Shown here in pieces: positions 29,488 to 38,607 of a stretch of 64,000 nucleotides of DNA (its first letter is position 1; the number at the start of each line of letters is the position of its first letter). Location of the stretch: the NCBI RefSeq assembly GCF_023073335.1, contig NZ_JADPJG010000006.1, positions 1 through 64,000 of the forward strand, read 5' to 3'. The notes beneath the pieces were generated by a model, which saw only the letters and a list, made by a program, of their open reading frames with translations, did no database searches and had not been told where the DNA came from. Source of the DNA: Bradyrhizobium sp. 21 (lineage in GTDB: Bacteria > Pseudomonadota > Alphaproteobacteria > Rhizobiales > Xanthobacteraceae). A program made the position numbers and the translations under genes.

Positions 29488-30432
29488 ATGAAAATCATTC
29501 ATGCTTATGCAATGCGTTCATTTCCCCCGTTTGACGGCTTAATCGCATTTGAGACCACGCTGCGACATGCGAGCGTCACTCGCGCCGCAGCCGAACTCGG
29601 GCTCACCCAAAGCGCTATCAGCCATCGCCTTCGCAAGCTTGAAGACTTCGTCGGTTCGCCGTTGCTCATCCGACAGCCCAGCGGCGTAAGTGCTACAGCG
29701 GCCGGTATTGCCCTCTCGAACGGGCTCGGCGGCGTGCTCGACAGGATGGTCGATCTTCGCGCGCTGTGTCGCGCCGCGGCGCCGCCCTCGATCCTGAAAG
29801 TCGGCGTCGACGCGGCACTTGCCGACTATTGGCTCGTGCGCCGCTTGCCGGACTTTTCAGAACACTATCCAGGCATTCCGGTCGAACTGACCATTCTGCA
29901 AGGCGACGCGCAACCGCGGTCAGCGGATCTCGACGTCGCGGTGCGATGGCTCCCGGCGTCGGGCTTCAGGGCGACGTCTACGCAGCGGCTGCTATATCGC
30001 GAGCATGTTTTTCCGGTCTGTCACCCGCGGCTGCTCCCAAATCGTCGATCAAGCTACGACCTGACGCTGATCAGATCGTTACCGCTCTTGCACAAGGGCC
30101 GGGCCGGTGAAGACAGCGGAGCCGAGTGGTCGTGGACAACCTGGTTTGAACGATTGGGCTTCGGCCGCCCGCCGTCTGCGAAAATACGCTTTGCGACGAT
30201 AGCCACGGCCATAGCCGCCGCGCTTGCCGGCAACGGGGTCGTGCTCGCACGCTCGTTGCTCGTCCAGGATGCGCTGAAAGATGGAAGGCTTGTGCGAGTG
30301 CTTCCACCGTCCTGGGATTTGCTCTCGAGCAAGGCCCAAATCGTGCGCTGGTCCGCCCCAATGGCCAAGGACCATCGCGTGATTTCTTTTGTCAAATGGG
30401 TGCTCCAGACCGCAAAAGCTGCCGGGGATTGA
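29488..30432 (+). CDS. LysR-family transcriptional regulator (GcvA-like)
   Basis: A 314-residue regulator. The N-terminal HTH (FDGLIAFETTLRHASVTRAAAELGLTQSAISHRLRKLE) is of the GcvA/AmpR branch. The effector domain spans about 95-305 (LKVGVDAALADYWLVRRLPDF). ATG at 29488 is chosen because AAAGGG precedes it; the ATG at 29512 fits homology equally well but has no ribosome-binding site. It is divergent from the MFS exporter with an 80-bp spacer, the usual arrangement for a LysR regulator and its target. The ligand is unknown. Confidence 0.88.
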   Translation: MKIIHAYAMRSFPPFDGLIAFETTLRHASVTRAAAELGLTQSAISHRLRKLEDFVGSPLLIRQPSGVSATAAGIALSNGLGGVLDRMVDLRALCRAAAPPSILKVGVDAALADYWLVRRLPDFSEHYPGIPVELTILQGDAQPRSADLDVAVRWLPASGFRATSTQRLLYREHVFPVCHPRLLPNRRSSYDLTLIRSLPLLHKGRAGEDSGAEWSWTTWFERLGFGRPPSAKIRFATIATAIAAALAGNGVVLARSLLVQDALKDGRLVRVLPPSWDLLSSKAQIVRWSAPMAKDHRVISFVKWVLQTAKAAGD

Positions 30433-30505
30433 CCTTCATCCTGTTTTCACTGCGCCGCGGAGATCGGTTTCGGTCCCGCCACACGTCGTTTCACAAGCAC
30501 ATGAC

Positions 30506-32380
30506 CTAATACGCACTCAGCAGATCCACCTTCGCATTCGCCAGCACCAGGCGCCGCGCCAGGATGGCGGCGAGGTTGCGCATGATCTTCAGCGACGTCT
30601 CGGGATGCAGACGGCGATAATCGGCAAAGCTGTCGAGCGGCAGTTCGAGGCAGGTGACGGGCGTGTCGGCAACGACGTCGGCGCTGCGGCTCCGCTCCAG
30701 GATCGCCATTTCGCCGAAGGCCATGCTGGGGCCGAGGGAAGCAAGACGCACGCCGCTCGGCAGCTTCACGCTGACCATGCCGCTCTGGAGAAAGAACAGC
30801 GAATTGGCGGGTTCGCCGGCGGCGATGATGCGCTGGCCGGCCGCGTAGTGTCGCGAGGTCGACAGCTTGACGATGGCGGCGATCTCGTCGGCGTGGAGCT
30901 CGGCAAGCAGCGCCTGCTCGTGAAGATGGGCGCTCTCCTTCACGTCGGTGAAGCCGCCGAAGCGGTAGATCACCTGATCCTCGGCCCATTCGATGGCATC
31001 GTCCAGCAGCGCAAAGCGCCGGAGACGTCGCGGCTCCGCCATACGCGCGGCGATCGCCGCCCACACCGCCGAGGTCTCCTCGAACCCTGACAGGATCGTG
31101 GTGACGTCGACATTGCCAAGCGATGCCAGCGTTTCGCCCAAAAGCTCCGCGCCGGCCGCCGTGATGTCGGGAACGCGGCGGAAATCGATGATCAGCAGCG
31201 GCGCGTTCGGCGGCTCGCTGGAGAGCCTTCGCGAGACGTAGTCGATGGTGCCAAAGTTCATCGCGCCGACCAGCTCCAGCACGCGGATGTCGCTGTGGCG
31301 CTCGTTGAGGATCTGCTGCTCGTGCGGCTGGCGGCTGCGGCGCGACGAGATGCCGTAGATGTCGTAATCCGCCATGATGCTGGTGCGGACGTCGGCATTG
31401 CGGTTGAGCATGTGCAGGTCGAAGCGCGCCGACAGCGCCTCGCAGACTTTCAGTCCGCGCGCGCTGTTGAAATGTTTGTCGAGCAGCGGCGAGAAGGTGC
31501 CGAGCCCCAGTTGCGAGGGCAGCGCCGCGACGATGCCGCCGCCGACGCCGCTCTTGGCGGGAATGCCGACGCGATAGGTCCATTCGCCGGCATAGTCGTA
31601 CATGCCCGAACTCGTCATCACCGACAGCGTGCGCGCGACGATGTGGGGCGTGATCACCTGCACGCCCGTCACCGGATTGATGCCGCGATTGGCGAGCGTT
31701 GCCGCCATCACCGCCAGATCGCGCGCGGTGACCAGGATCGCGCATTGGCGGAAATAAACGTCGAGCACGGCGTCAACGTCGTCCGGCAGCACCGCGTAGT
31801 TCCGCAGCAGCCAGGCGATGGCCCGGTTGCGGTTGCCGGTCGCCGTTTCCGAGGCATGAACGGCGTCGTCGACGCCGAGCTCGCGGCCGGCAAACTCGCT
31901 GAGCTTTGAGCGGACGCGCTCGAAGGCACCCTTCCCGTCCACCTCATAGATCAAGCCCGAGCAGGCGATCGCGCCGGCATTGACCATCGGGTTAAAGGGA
32001 CGGTTGTCGTTGGTGAGCCGGATCGAATTGAAGGCCTCGCCGCTCGGCTCGACCCCGATGGTGGCCGCGACGCGCTCTTCGCCAGCCATCTCCAGCGCCA
32101 GCGCAAATACGAAGGCCTTGGAGACCGACTGGATCGTGAACGGTACCGCGCTGTCGCCGACCTCGTAGATATGGCCGTCGATGGTGACGAGCGCGATGCC
32201 GAAATGATCGGGATTGGCCCGCTTCAGCTCGGGGATGTAGTCGGCGAGCTCACCGGAATTGTCGGCCCTGAATTCCGAATGGCAATCGGTCAGGAAGCGC
32301 CGCAGCGGTGGCTTGGTGGAATACCCTGTTGATCGGGGCACGCTGACTGCGCTGGGCGAGCGGATGACCTGGGCGTCCAC
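30506..32380 (-). CDS. glsA: Glutaminase fused to STAS and cyclic-nucleotide-binding domains
   Basis: A 624-residue protein that should hydrolyse glutamine to glutamate and ammonia. The glutaminase domain covers about 22-310, with the serine-hydrolase pair Ser85-x-x-Lys88 (FTIQSVSKAF), PFNPMVNAGAIA and KSGVGGGI. A STAS/anti-sigma-antagonist-like domain follows (about 340-450, NAPLLIIDFRRVPDITAAG), then a cNMP-binding beta roll (about 480-600, GEPANSLFFLQSGMVSV and FGEMAIL). The extra domains suggest allosteric control, possibly by cAMP; a class III cyclase is encoded at 3198-4934. The start is GTG at 32380, preceded by GAGGTG; no in-frame ATG precedes the domain. Confidence 0.9.
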   Translation of the reverse strand: MDAQVIRSPSAVSVPRSTGYSTKPPLRRFLTDCHSEFRADNSGELADYIPELKRANPDHFGIALVTIDGHIYEVGDSAVPFTIQSVSKAFVFALALEMAGEERVAATIGVEPSGEAFNSIRLTNDNRPFNPMVNAGAIACSGLIYEVDGKGAFERVRSKLSEFAGRELGVDDAVHASETATGNRNRAIAWLLRNYAVLPDDVDAVLDVYFRQCAILVTARDLAVMAATLANRGINPVTGVQVITPHIVARTLSVMTSSGMYDYAGEWTYRVGIPAKSGVGGGIVAALPSQLGLGTFSPLLDKHFNSARGLKVCEALSARFDLHMLNRNADVRTSIMADYDIYGISSRRSRQPHEQQILNERHSDIRVLELVGAMNFGTIDYVSRRLSSEPPNAPLLIIDFRRVPDITAAGAELLGETLASLGNVDVTTILSGFEETSAVWAAIAARMAEPRRLRRFALLDDAIEWAEDQVIYRFGGFTDVKESAHLHEQALLAELHADEIAAIVKLSTSRHYAAGQRIIAAGEPANSLFFLQSGMVSVKLPSGVRLASLGPSMAFGEMAILERSRSADVVADTPVTCLELPLDSFADYRRLHPETSLKIMRNLAAILARRLVLANAKVDLLSAY

Positions 32381-32465
32381 GTTTTCACACCTCGATTTGC
32401 TCAAAATCAAAGCAATTCGTGTGCCATGGTGGAGGTGACGCCCCCTATAAGGGACCGACTGGAGC

Positions 32466-33671
32466 TCAGCGCGCGTCGGACGGCGCCCGCTGCTTCAGGA
32501 GTCGCGCGCAGACGAAGCCCAGCACGACCATGATCGCGGCGCTCGCGAACAAGGTCGGCATCTTGCCGCCATGCAGGAGGCCGAGGCCGTAGGCGAGCGG
32601 CCCCACCGTCTGCCCCATGAAGAAGAAGAACGAATGCAGCGACAGCGCGGTCGCGCGGGCCTCGACCGAGAGTTCGCTGGCAAACATCTGGAGGCAGCCA
32701 TGGGCGATGTAGAAGCCCCAGCCCATCACGACCAGGTTCAGCGCCTGCACTTCCCAGCGCGGGCCGAAGGCGACAGCGACGAGCTGCGAGGCGACCAGCG
32801 TCATGCCCGCGATCATCATGCCCTTCATCCCGAGCCACGGGAGCAGGCGCGACACCGTCAGCGTGTAGAAGAGGCCGCCGACCGCGAAGCCCGCGATGAC
32901 GAGGCCGGCGATCGACAGCGAGGTCTGCCCAAGCTCGAACAGGAACGAGGCGATGTAGGGAAACAGGCCGAGCACGCAGCAGCCTTCGACGAACACGGCC
33001 CCATAGCAAACGTAAGCGTTCGGATTGGTGAAGATGGTGTGATAGCCGGCCTTCAGCGCCGAGAGGCTCGTCTTCGGCGGTTGCTTGACCTTGGCGCCAC
33101 GAAAACCGGCAGCGACCGCGATCGACGCAACGATAACGAGCGCACCGAGTACCCCCAGCACGCCACGCCAGCCGAGAAAGTCGCCGATCAGGCCGGAGGC
33201 CGAGGCGCCGAGCAGGTTGCCGGTCATCGCGCCGGCGAGCGTGCGGCTGATCGCGACCTGGCGCTTCTCGGGGCCGACGAGATCGCTGGTCAGGCTCAGC
33301 GCCACCGGAAACACGCCGCCGGAGCCGATGCCGGCGAGGATGCGGGTTGCGAACAGTACCGAGAACGAGGTCGAGAGCGCGCCGAGAATGTTGGCAAGAC
33401 CGAGCAGCGCGAGGCAGCCGATCATCAGCCGGGTCTTGCCGAACAGGTCGGCGGCGGCGCCGACAATCGGCTGGATGATCGAGAAGGTGAAGGCGAACAC
33501 CGCGGCAAAGCCGGCAGCGGTCGCGATGCTGACGCCAAAATCCTCGGCGACGTGCGGCAGCACCGGATCGAGCGCGCGCGCGGACAGCGCTGCGGCGAAG
33601 CTTGCACCGGAGATGACATAGAGGGCGGCCGGCAGGCCGTGATCGTGCGGCCGCGCCTCGCCTTGCTGCAT
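32466..33671 (-). CDS. MFS transporter, 12 TM
   Basis: A 401-residue major-facilitator protein with about 12 hydrophobic segments. Motif A-like DLFGKTRLMIG follows TM2 and motif C-like RILAGIGSGGVFPVALSL lies at TM4. An internal Gly/Ala-rich core is typical of drug- or metabolite-proton antiporters. Its start codon overlaps the kdsA stop by one base (33671), so the two are translationally coupled. This linkage to KDO synthesis is probably operonic convenience; the substrate is unknown. Confidence 0.85.
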   Translation of the reverse strand: MQQGEARPHDHGLPAALYVISGASFAAALSARALDPVLPHVAEDFGVSIATAAGFAAVFAFTFSIIQPIVGAAADLFGKTRLMIGCLALLGLANILGALSTSFSVLFATRILAGIGSGGVFPVALSLTSDLVGPEKRQVAISRTLAGAMTGNLLGASASGLIGDFLGWRGVLGVLGALVIVASIAVAAGFRGAKVKQPPKTSLSALKAGYHTIFTNPNAYVCYGAVFVEGCCVLGLFPYIASFLFELGQTSLSIAGLVIAGFAVGGLFYTLTVSRLLPWLGMKGMMIAGMTLVASQLVAVAFGPRWEVQALNLVVMGWGFYIAHGCLQMFASELSVEARATALSLHSFFFFMGQTVGPLAYGLGLLHGGKMPTLFASAAIMVVLGFVCARLLKQRAPSDAR

Positions 33672-34534
33672 CAGCGTGGGTCGGCTTTGGCAGAATCTTT
33701 GGCGAGCGCGTCGAACGCCATCAGCCTTCGGATCAGCCCCTCGAACTCGCGCAGCGGCACCATGTTGGGTCCGTCGGAGGGCGCGCTATCGGGGTCGGGA
33801 TGGGTCTCGATGAAGACGCCGGCAACGCCGACGGCAACGGCCGCGCGTGCCAGCACCGGCACGAATTCGCGCTCGCCACCCGAGGATGCCCCCTTCCCGC
33901 CCGGCTGCTGCACCGAATGGGTCGCGTCGAAGATCACGGGGGCGCCGGTGGTGCGCGCCAGGATCGGCAACGCGCGCATGTCCGAGACCAGCGTGTTGTA
34001 GCCGAAGGAGGCGCCGCGCTCGGTCACGAGGACGTTGGGATTGTTCGCGCTGGTGATCTTGGACACGACATTCGCCATGTCCCAAGGCGCGAGAAATTGG
34101 CCTTTCTTGACGTTGACGACCTTGCCGGTCGCGGCGGCCGCCAGCAATAGATCGGTCTGCCGGCACAGGAAGGCGGGGATCTGCAACACGTCCACCGCCT
34201 GCGCCACTTCGGCGCACTGCGCGGCGTCATGCACGTCGGTCAGGACCGGCAGGCCGAAGGAGGATCGGATTTCGGCGAAGATCGGCAGCGACTGCGCCAG
34301 CCCCAGCCCGCGCGCAGCGGATGCGCTGGTGCGATTGGCCTTGTCGAACGAGGTCTTGTAGACGAGGCCGATCTTCAGCCGCGCGGCAATCTCCTTCAGC
34401 GCGGAGGCCATCTCCAGCGCATGCTGGCGGCTTTCGAGCTGGCACGGCCCGGCAATGATCGAGATCGGCAGATCATTGCCGAATTTGACCGCGCCAATGG
34501 TGACGACCGCCGCCGCTGAATTCGAAGAGCTCAA
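33671..34534 (-). CDS. kdsA: 3-deoxy-8-phosphooctulonate synthase (KDO-8-P synthase)
   Basis: A 287-residue enzyme condensing arabinose-5-phosphate with phosphoenolpyruvate to make KDO-8-phosphate for lipopolysaccharide. Signatures: [66 protein letters not shown] and [18 protein letters not shown]. The TTG at 34534 is chosen because GAGGG lies 8 bases upstream and the length (287) fits the family; an ATG at 34591 would add 19 unlike residues and lacks a ribosome-binding site. The missing metal-type Cys (N in ACNNP) is not assessed. It overlaps the MFS gene by 1 bp. Confidence 0.95.
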   Translation of the reverse strand: MSSSNSAAAVVTIGAVKFGNDLPISIIAGPCQLESRQHALEMASALKEIAARLKIGLVYKTSFDKANRTSASAARGLGLAQSLPIFAEIRSSFGLPVLTDVHDAAQCAEVAQAVDVLQIPAFLCRQTDLLLAAAATGKVVNVKKGQFLAPWDMANVVSKITSANNPNVLVTERGASFGYNTLVSDMRALPILARTTGAPVIFDATHSVQQPGGKGASSGGEREFVPVLARAAVAVGVAGVFIETHPDPDSAPSDGPNMVPLREFEGLIRRLMAFDALAKDSAKADPR

Positions 34535-34659
34535 GGCAAATCCCTCGTTTCGGCGCGACCATAGCCGCGATGAAGGACGGATCAACCCCATTCAGCCCGG
34601 GCGCTCAGAATATCAGGGTTGCGCCCGGGCTCCCCACGACGCCCTCGCGCCGGCAGCCG

Positions 34660-34986
34660 CTATTTCACCGCGGAGAAGGCGGTCGGCGCCAGGATCTGGC
34701 TGACGATGTTGCCGACAATCTGGCCGTCCGCCTCGCTCTCGGCGCGCGCTTTCATCCAGTCCGGATCGGTCGCGAAGGCGCCCCACTTCTTCTCGCGCTC
34801 GGCGAGCGACTCCCAGGCCAGGAAATAGGTCAGCTCCTGGCTGGATTCACCGATCAGCGTCGTGAAGAAGCCGGCCTGCCTGATGCCGTGCTTCTCCCAG
34901 ATCTTCAGCGTGGCAGTCTCGAACCGCTTCAAGAGCGCCGGCAGCCGGCCCGGCACGCAGCGATAGATCCGCATTTCGTAGATCAT
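34660..34986 (-). CDS. NIPSNAP-family protein
   Basis: A 108-residue dimeric alpha/beta-barrel-type protein of the NIPSNAP family (MIYEMRIYRCVPGRLPALLKRF, then a FLAWESLAEREKKWGAFATDPDW core). Members are found as single-domain proteins in bacteria; biochemical roles are mostly unknown. The ATG at 34986 begins the family sequence and follows GGGAGAAACAAGA (GGAG); a longer reading is not family-like. It is a single gene between kdsA and the two-component system. Confidence 0.8.
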   Translation of the reverse strand: MIYEMRIYRCVPGRLPALLKRFETATLKIWEKHGIRQAGFFTTLIGESSQELTYFLAWESLAEREKKWGAFATDPDWMKARAESEADGQIVGNIVSQILAPTAFSAVK

Positions 34987-35122
34987 TCTTGTTTCTCCCT
35001 CATCAGGTCCAGCGCTTATAGCGACTGGCCCTGTCGGTGTCTTGAGGCCCGCCCGGCCGCCCCCGCGGCGTTCCGCGCATGGCTGGGGCCCGCTCAAAGC
35101 CAATTCCTCGAGAGCCGGTTCC

Positions 35123-35140
35123 CGCAATGCTGCCGCAATG
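35123..35140 (+). promoter_or_regulatory. Tandem CGCAATG direct repeats upstream of the response regulator
   Basis: CGCAATG-CTGC-CGCAATG, with an 11-base period. Direct hexamer/heptamer repeats one helical turn apart are the standard binding site of OmpR-type response regulators. It lies 45 bp before the regulator's ATG. The same pattern recurs at 37252-37269. Confidence 0.65.
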
Positions 35141-35184
35141 ATACGGCCGCTAGATTGGCACGATTGAGGGTCGAGGTGTGGATC

Positions 35185-35859
35185 ATGCGGATTTTACTCG
35201 TCGAGGACGAGGCCGAAATGGCCGACGCGCTGGCGTCGGCACTGAAGCGCTACGACATGGTGGTGGACCACGCCCCCACCCTCGCCGAGGCCGAAGAGGC
35301 AATTTCTGCCGACGTCCACGCCGCCGTCCTGCTCGATCGCCAGCTTCCTGACGGCGACGGTCTCGCCCTGATCCCGAAACTGCGGGCACGCGCCGACGGC
35401 GTGCCGATCATCGTGTTGACGGCGCGCGGCGAACTCGCCGACCGGGTCTCCGGACTGGACTGCGGGGCGGATGATTATCTGGCAAAACCGTTCGCGGTGG
35501 AGGAATTGCTGGCGCGGCTGCGCGCCGTGCTGCGCCGGCCCGCCGGGCTGCAGCCCGACATCATGCACGCGGGCCGCATCGCTTTCGATTTCGGCCATCG
35601 CGAGGCAAGCATCGACGGGGCTCCGCTCGAGCTGCCGCGGCGCGAGCTCCTCGTGCTGGAAGCCCTGATCCGCCGCATGGGCCGGACCGTGCTGCGCTCG
35701 GCACTGGAAGAAGCCGTCTACAGTTTCGACGACGAGATCCAGTCGAATGCACTCGATACCCATGTGTCGCGGCTGCGCCGCAAACTCTCGGAGGCCGACG
35801 CACGCGTGGAGATCCACGGCATCCGCGGTGTCGGCTATCTGCTGAAGAAGATGCCATGA
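35185..35859 (+). CDS. OmpR-type two-component response regulator
   Basis: A 224-residue regulator. The receiver domain (1-115) has the phosphoacceptor Asp51 (LLDRQLPDGDG), the acidic pair Glu7/Asp8/Glu9 (VEDEAE), Thr79 (VLTARG) and Lys101-Pro (LAKPF). The DNA-binding winged helix (about 127-222) carries LPRREL, THVSRLRRKL and IRGVGYLL. It is of the QseB/TctD/PmrA branch. ATG at 35185 follows GAGG by 8 bases. Its stop overlaps the kinase start (ATGA), so they are coupled. The repeats 45 bp upstream suggest autoregulation. Confidence 0.93.
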   Translation: MRILLVEDEAEMADALASALKRYDMVVDHAPTLAEAEEAISADVHAAVLLDRQLPDGDGLALIPKLRARADGVPIIVLTARGELADRVSGLDCGADDYLAKPFAVEELLARLRAVLRRPAGLQPDIMHAGRIAFDFGHREASIDGAPLELPRRELLVLEALIRRMGRTVLRSALEEAVYSFDDEIQSNALDTHVSRLRRKLSEADARVEIHGIRGVGYLLKKMP

Positions 35860-37232
35860 GCAAGCACGACGAACCCTATTGCCTGCGCTCACGGCTGAGC
35901 TGGCGCCTGCTGTCGCTCCAGGCCGCGCTGCTCACGGCGCTCGTTGCCGTCGTCGTCGGGGCATTGTGCGCGTCGGGCTTCGTGCTGGCCGAGCGCGACG
36001 AAGATCGCGTGATCGACCTCGTCCAGCGCGCGCTGGCGCGTGACGCGCAAGGCAACCTGACCCTGCGATCGACGACCGAGCTGAACCAATTGCGCCGCGA
36101 GACCCCCGACCTCTGGCTCCTGGTCCGCGACAGGCAGGGGCATTCGCTCAGCGAAGGCGCCGTGCCGGCCGAATTCGCCGCGATCGGCGGTGGCCTCGAC
36201 CAGATCAGCCAGGCGCGGCTCGGCTGGCAGTTGTTCGAGGACGATCCACGCAAGCCCCCGGCGCGACTGAAACGGGTCGACACCGACGCCGGCAATGTGC
36301 AAATCATCACGGCGACGCAAGGCAGACTGACCGGCGCCAAGGCGCTGTTCATGACATCGCTTGCATTCCTCGGCATCGCCCTGCCCGGCCTGCTCCTCAT
36401 GGGAACGGCGACCCTCATCGCAACGCCGATGATCGTGCGGCGCGCTTTCGGGGGACTCGACACCACGGCGGATCAGGCGCGGCGCATCGACATCCACCAA
36501 CGCGGCGCGCGGCTGTCGCTGGACCGGATTCCGCTCGAGGTCGTGCCGCTCGTGACCGCGGTCAACGACGCGCTTGCGCGGCTCGACCAGGGCTATGTCC
36601 GCCACAAGCGGTTCGTCGCCGATGCCGCACACGAGTTGCGCACGCCGATCGCGATCCTGAACACGCGGCTGGAGTCGCTTCCACCAGGGCCGGACAAGGC
36701 CCGGCTGCTGGAGGATTCCGCGCGGCTGGCAACGCTTACCGAGCAATTGCTCGACATTCAGCGGCTCGACCGCTGCAGCCATCCCTTCACGCGCGTCGAC
36801 CTGGTCGCGATCGCGCAAAGCGCAGCCGCCGATCTCGCGCCGCTGGCGATTGCCGCCGGCTACGAGCTGGCGCTCGATGCACCCGAGACGCCGATCGAAA
36901 CGATCGGCGATGCGGCGGCACTGGAGCGCGCGCTGACCAACCTCGTGCAGAATGCGATCCAGCACGGCCCTCGCCGCGGCACCATCGGCATTCGCGTCAG
37001 CAGGCCCGCGAGCATCGAAGTCTCGGACGAAGGCGCAGGCATCCCCGTCGATCAACGCGAGATGATCTTCGAGCCGTTCTACCGTCTGACGCCGCTCGAT
37101 CGCGGCGCCGGCCTCGGGCTCAACCTGGTACGCGAGATCGTGCTCCTGCATGGCGGCCACATCTCGATCGAGGACGGAGCGATCGGCGGCACATGCTTCA
37201 GGATCACGCTGCCGCCGGTCCGGGAGAATTGA
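35856..37232 (+). CDS. Two-component sensor histidine kinase
   Basis: A 458-residue inner-membrane kinase. TM1 is at about 22-44 and TM2 at about 163-190, with a periplasmic sensor of roughly 118 residues between them. A HAMP-like linker (about 190-245) leads to the dimerisation/phosphoacceptor helix with His259 (FVADAAHELRTPIA). The ATP-binding boxes are TNLVQNAIQHG (N), EVSDEGAGIP (G1) and GAGLGLNLVREI (G2). It resembles QseC/TctE. It overlaps the response regulator gene by 4 bp. The stimulus is unknown. Confidence 0.93.
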   Translation: MSKHDEPYCLRSRLSWRLLSLQAALLTALVAVVVGALCASGFVLAERDEDRVIDLVQRALARDAQGNLTLRSTTELNQLRRETPDLWLLVRDRQGHSLSEGAVPAEFAAIGGGLDQISQARLGWQLFEDDPRKPPARLKRVDTDAGNVQIITATQGRLTGAKALFMTSLAFLGIALPGLLLMGTATLIATPMIVRRAFGGLDTTADQARRIDIHQRGARLSLDRIPLEVVPLVTAVNDALARLDQGYVRHKRFVADAAHELRTPIAILNTRLESLPPGPDKARLLEDSARLATLTEQLLDIQRLDRCSHPFTRVDLVAIAQSAAADLAPLAIAAGYELALDAPETPIETIGDAAALERALTNLVQNAIQHGPRRGTIGIRVSRPASIEVSDEGAGIPVDQREMIFEPFYRLTPLDRGAGLGLNLVREIVLLHGGHISIEDGAIGGTCFRITLPPVREN

Positions 37233-37251
37233 CGCAATCGGCATTGCCGCA

Positions 37252-37269
37252 CGCAATGCTGTCGCAATG
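37252..37269 (+). promoter_or_regulatory. Second CGCAATG direct-repeat pair, upstream of the pmtA-like gene
   Basis: CGCAATG-CTGT-CGCAATG, differing by one spacer base from the site at 35123-35140. It lies 69 bp before the methyltransferase start and just after the kinase stop. An extra half-site CGCAAT is at 37233-37238. It probably makes the methyltransferase gene a target of the adjacent response regulator. Confidence 0.65.
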
Positions 37270-37337
37270 CACACGAGCGATTGTTTAGCCGCCTCACTTT
37301 TGATCTGCGAGGCGCCAAGCAAAATGCCGGAGTGCGC

Positions 37338-37976
37338 ATGCCCAACGATTTCCTCTCGTTCTTCCTGTCCTGGATGTCGGCCCCGCGTCGGGTCGGCGCG
37401 ATCGCGCCGTCAAGCGCGGCGCTCGCCGATCTCATCACCCGCGAGATCACCGCATCGACCGGCCCAGTTCTCGAGCTGGGCCCCGGCACCGGCGCGTTCA
37501 CCTACAAGCTGCTCAAACGCGGCGTGCGCCAGCAAGACCTCACACTGATCGAATACGGCTCCGACTTCATGAAGCTGCTCCAGATGCGTTTTCCCAACGC
37601 ACGCGTCTTGTGGATGGATGCGGGGCGGCTGGCAACGGAGCGTCTCTATGACGGCGCGCCCGTCGGCGCGGTCGTCAGCGGCCTGCCGCTGCTCAACATG
37701 TCGACGCGCAAGGTCGTCTCGATCATCGGTGGCGCGTTCAGTTACGTCCGCCCCGGCGGCGCCTTCTACCAGTTCACCTACGGCATGAGTTGCCCGATCC
37801 CGCGGCCTGTGCTCGACCGGCTCGGCCTGCGCGCAAAGCTGGTGGATCGTGCCCTGCTGAACGTGCCGCCGGCCGCCGTCTACAAGCTGACGCGCCGACC
37901 GCAGATGAAGCTCGTGACGGGGTCGCGTGCGCCGGACGCCTCAACGCGGGTCGCACCGGAAACCATGCAACACGTG
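37338..37976 (+). CDS. PmtA-like phospholipid N-methyltransferase
   Basis: A SAM-dependent methyltransferase of about 213 residues. Motif I is LELGPGTGAFTYKL (45-58). The N-terminal APRRVGAIAPSS phrase is typical of the Rhodobacter/Rhizobium phospholipid N-methyltransferases that turn phosphatidylethanolamine into phosphatidylcholine. VVSGLPLLNM at the motif IV position also fits (usual form SGLPLLNFP). ATG at 37338 has GGAG 7 bases upstream; a TTG at 37281 is less likely. The reading frame ends with the stop at about 37977-37979. It sits directly after the two-component genes and shares their direct-repeat site, so it is probably envelope-stress or acid responsive. Confidence 0.78.
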
Positions 37977-38169
37977 TGACGGCATCATCCGTCGCTGAGG
38001 CGAAGCGCCGACAAAATTGCGGCCCGATGGAGCCACGCCCGTGTCCATTGACCCGGCGTGACCCAAGGAGCGGTTATGGCACAGCGTCAAAATACGATTA
38101 GGCTTGTCTACAGGCTTGCGAAAGCGTATCCGACGCCCGCGCCGCTATCCGGCTCAATTCAACGGGCCG

Positions 38170-38370
38170 CTAAAGCGGAATGAGGCCTTCCTTGATTCCC
38201 TGAACCACAGCTGAAATGCGATTTGCCGCACCAAGCTTTCGCATCGCATTGGTCAGATGGAATTCTACCGTTTTCTCCGAGATCGCAAGGATCTCTCCGA
38301 TTTCCCAGTTTGTCTTTCCCTCCTTGCACCATCGCATACATTCCAGCTCTTGCGAGGTGAGGCTTCTCAT
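38170..38370 (-). CDS. LuxR-type DNA-binding-only regulator (GerE domain alone)
   Basis: A protein of about 66 residues consisting only of the LuxR-type HTH (SLTSQELECMRWCKEGKTNWEIGEILAISEKTVEFHL, then NAMRKLGAANRISAVV). The sequence is closest to the DNA-binding half of rhizobial acyl-homoserine-lactone receptors. The ligand-binding domain is missing; upstream in-frame codons to 38511 (TTG) contain nothing like it. ATG at 38370 has AAGGA 8 bases upstream. It could be a free-standing regulator (as GerE) or the remnant of a full LuxR. It is divergent from the biosynthetic genes and probably controls them. Confidence 0.75.
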   Translation of the reverse strand: MRSLTSQELECMRWCKEGKTNWEIGEILAISEKTVEFHLTNAMRKLGAANRISAVVQGIKEGLIPL

Positions 38371-38607
38371 GCACGGCTTCCTTCGGGAGGGGCAAACGTC
38401 GGATGATGCTGACTCGATCCGCGGCCAGACAACCTTTAGAAGTCCACCGCCATTTTGACAACCATAATCTTTGCGCGATATAGTTTGCCCGGTTGCAATA
38501 ACTTCAAGCAAACCGATCAGAATCCGATGAGAGAGTTTGCGTTCTCCTCGAAATCATTCTGTTAGAAATCGACCTCGCTTGAATGATCTTCGGGTGGTAG
38601 AGAACGG

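Noticed and set aside
37980..38169. Attachment site or tRNA at the left border of the biosynthetic cluster
   Set aside because: I found no tRNA, integrase or direct repeat that would mark a site-specific island here or at 45076-45191.
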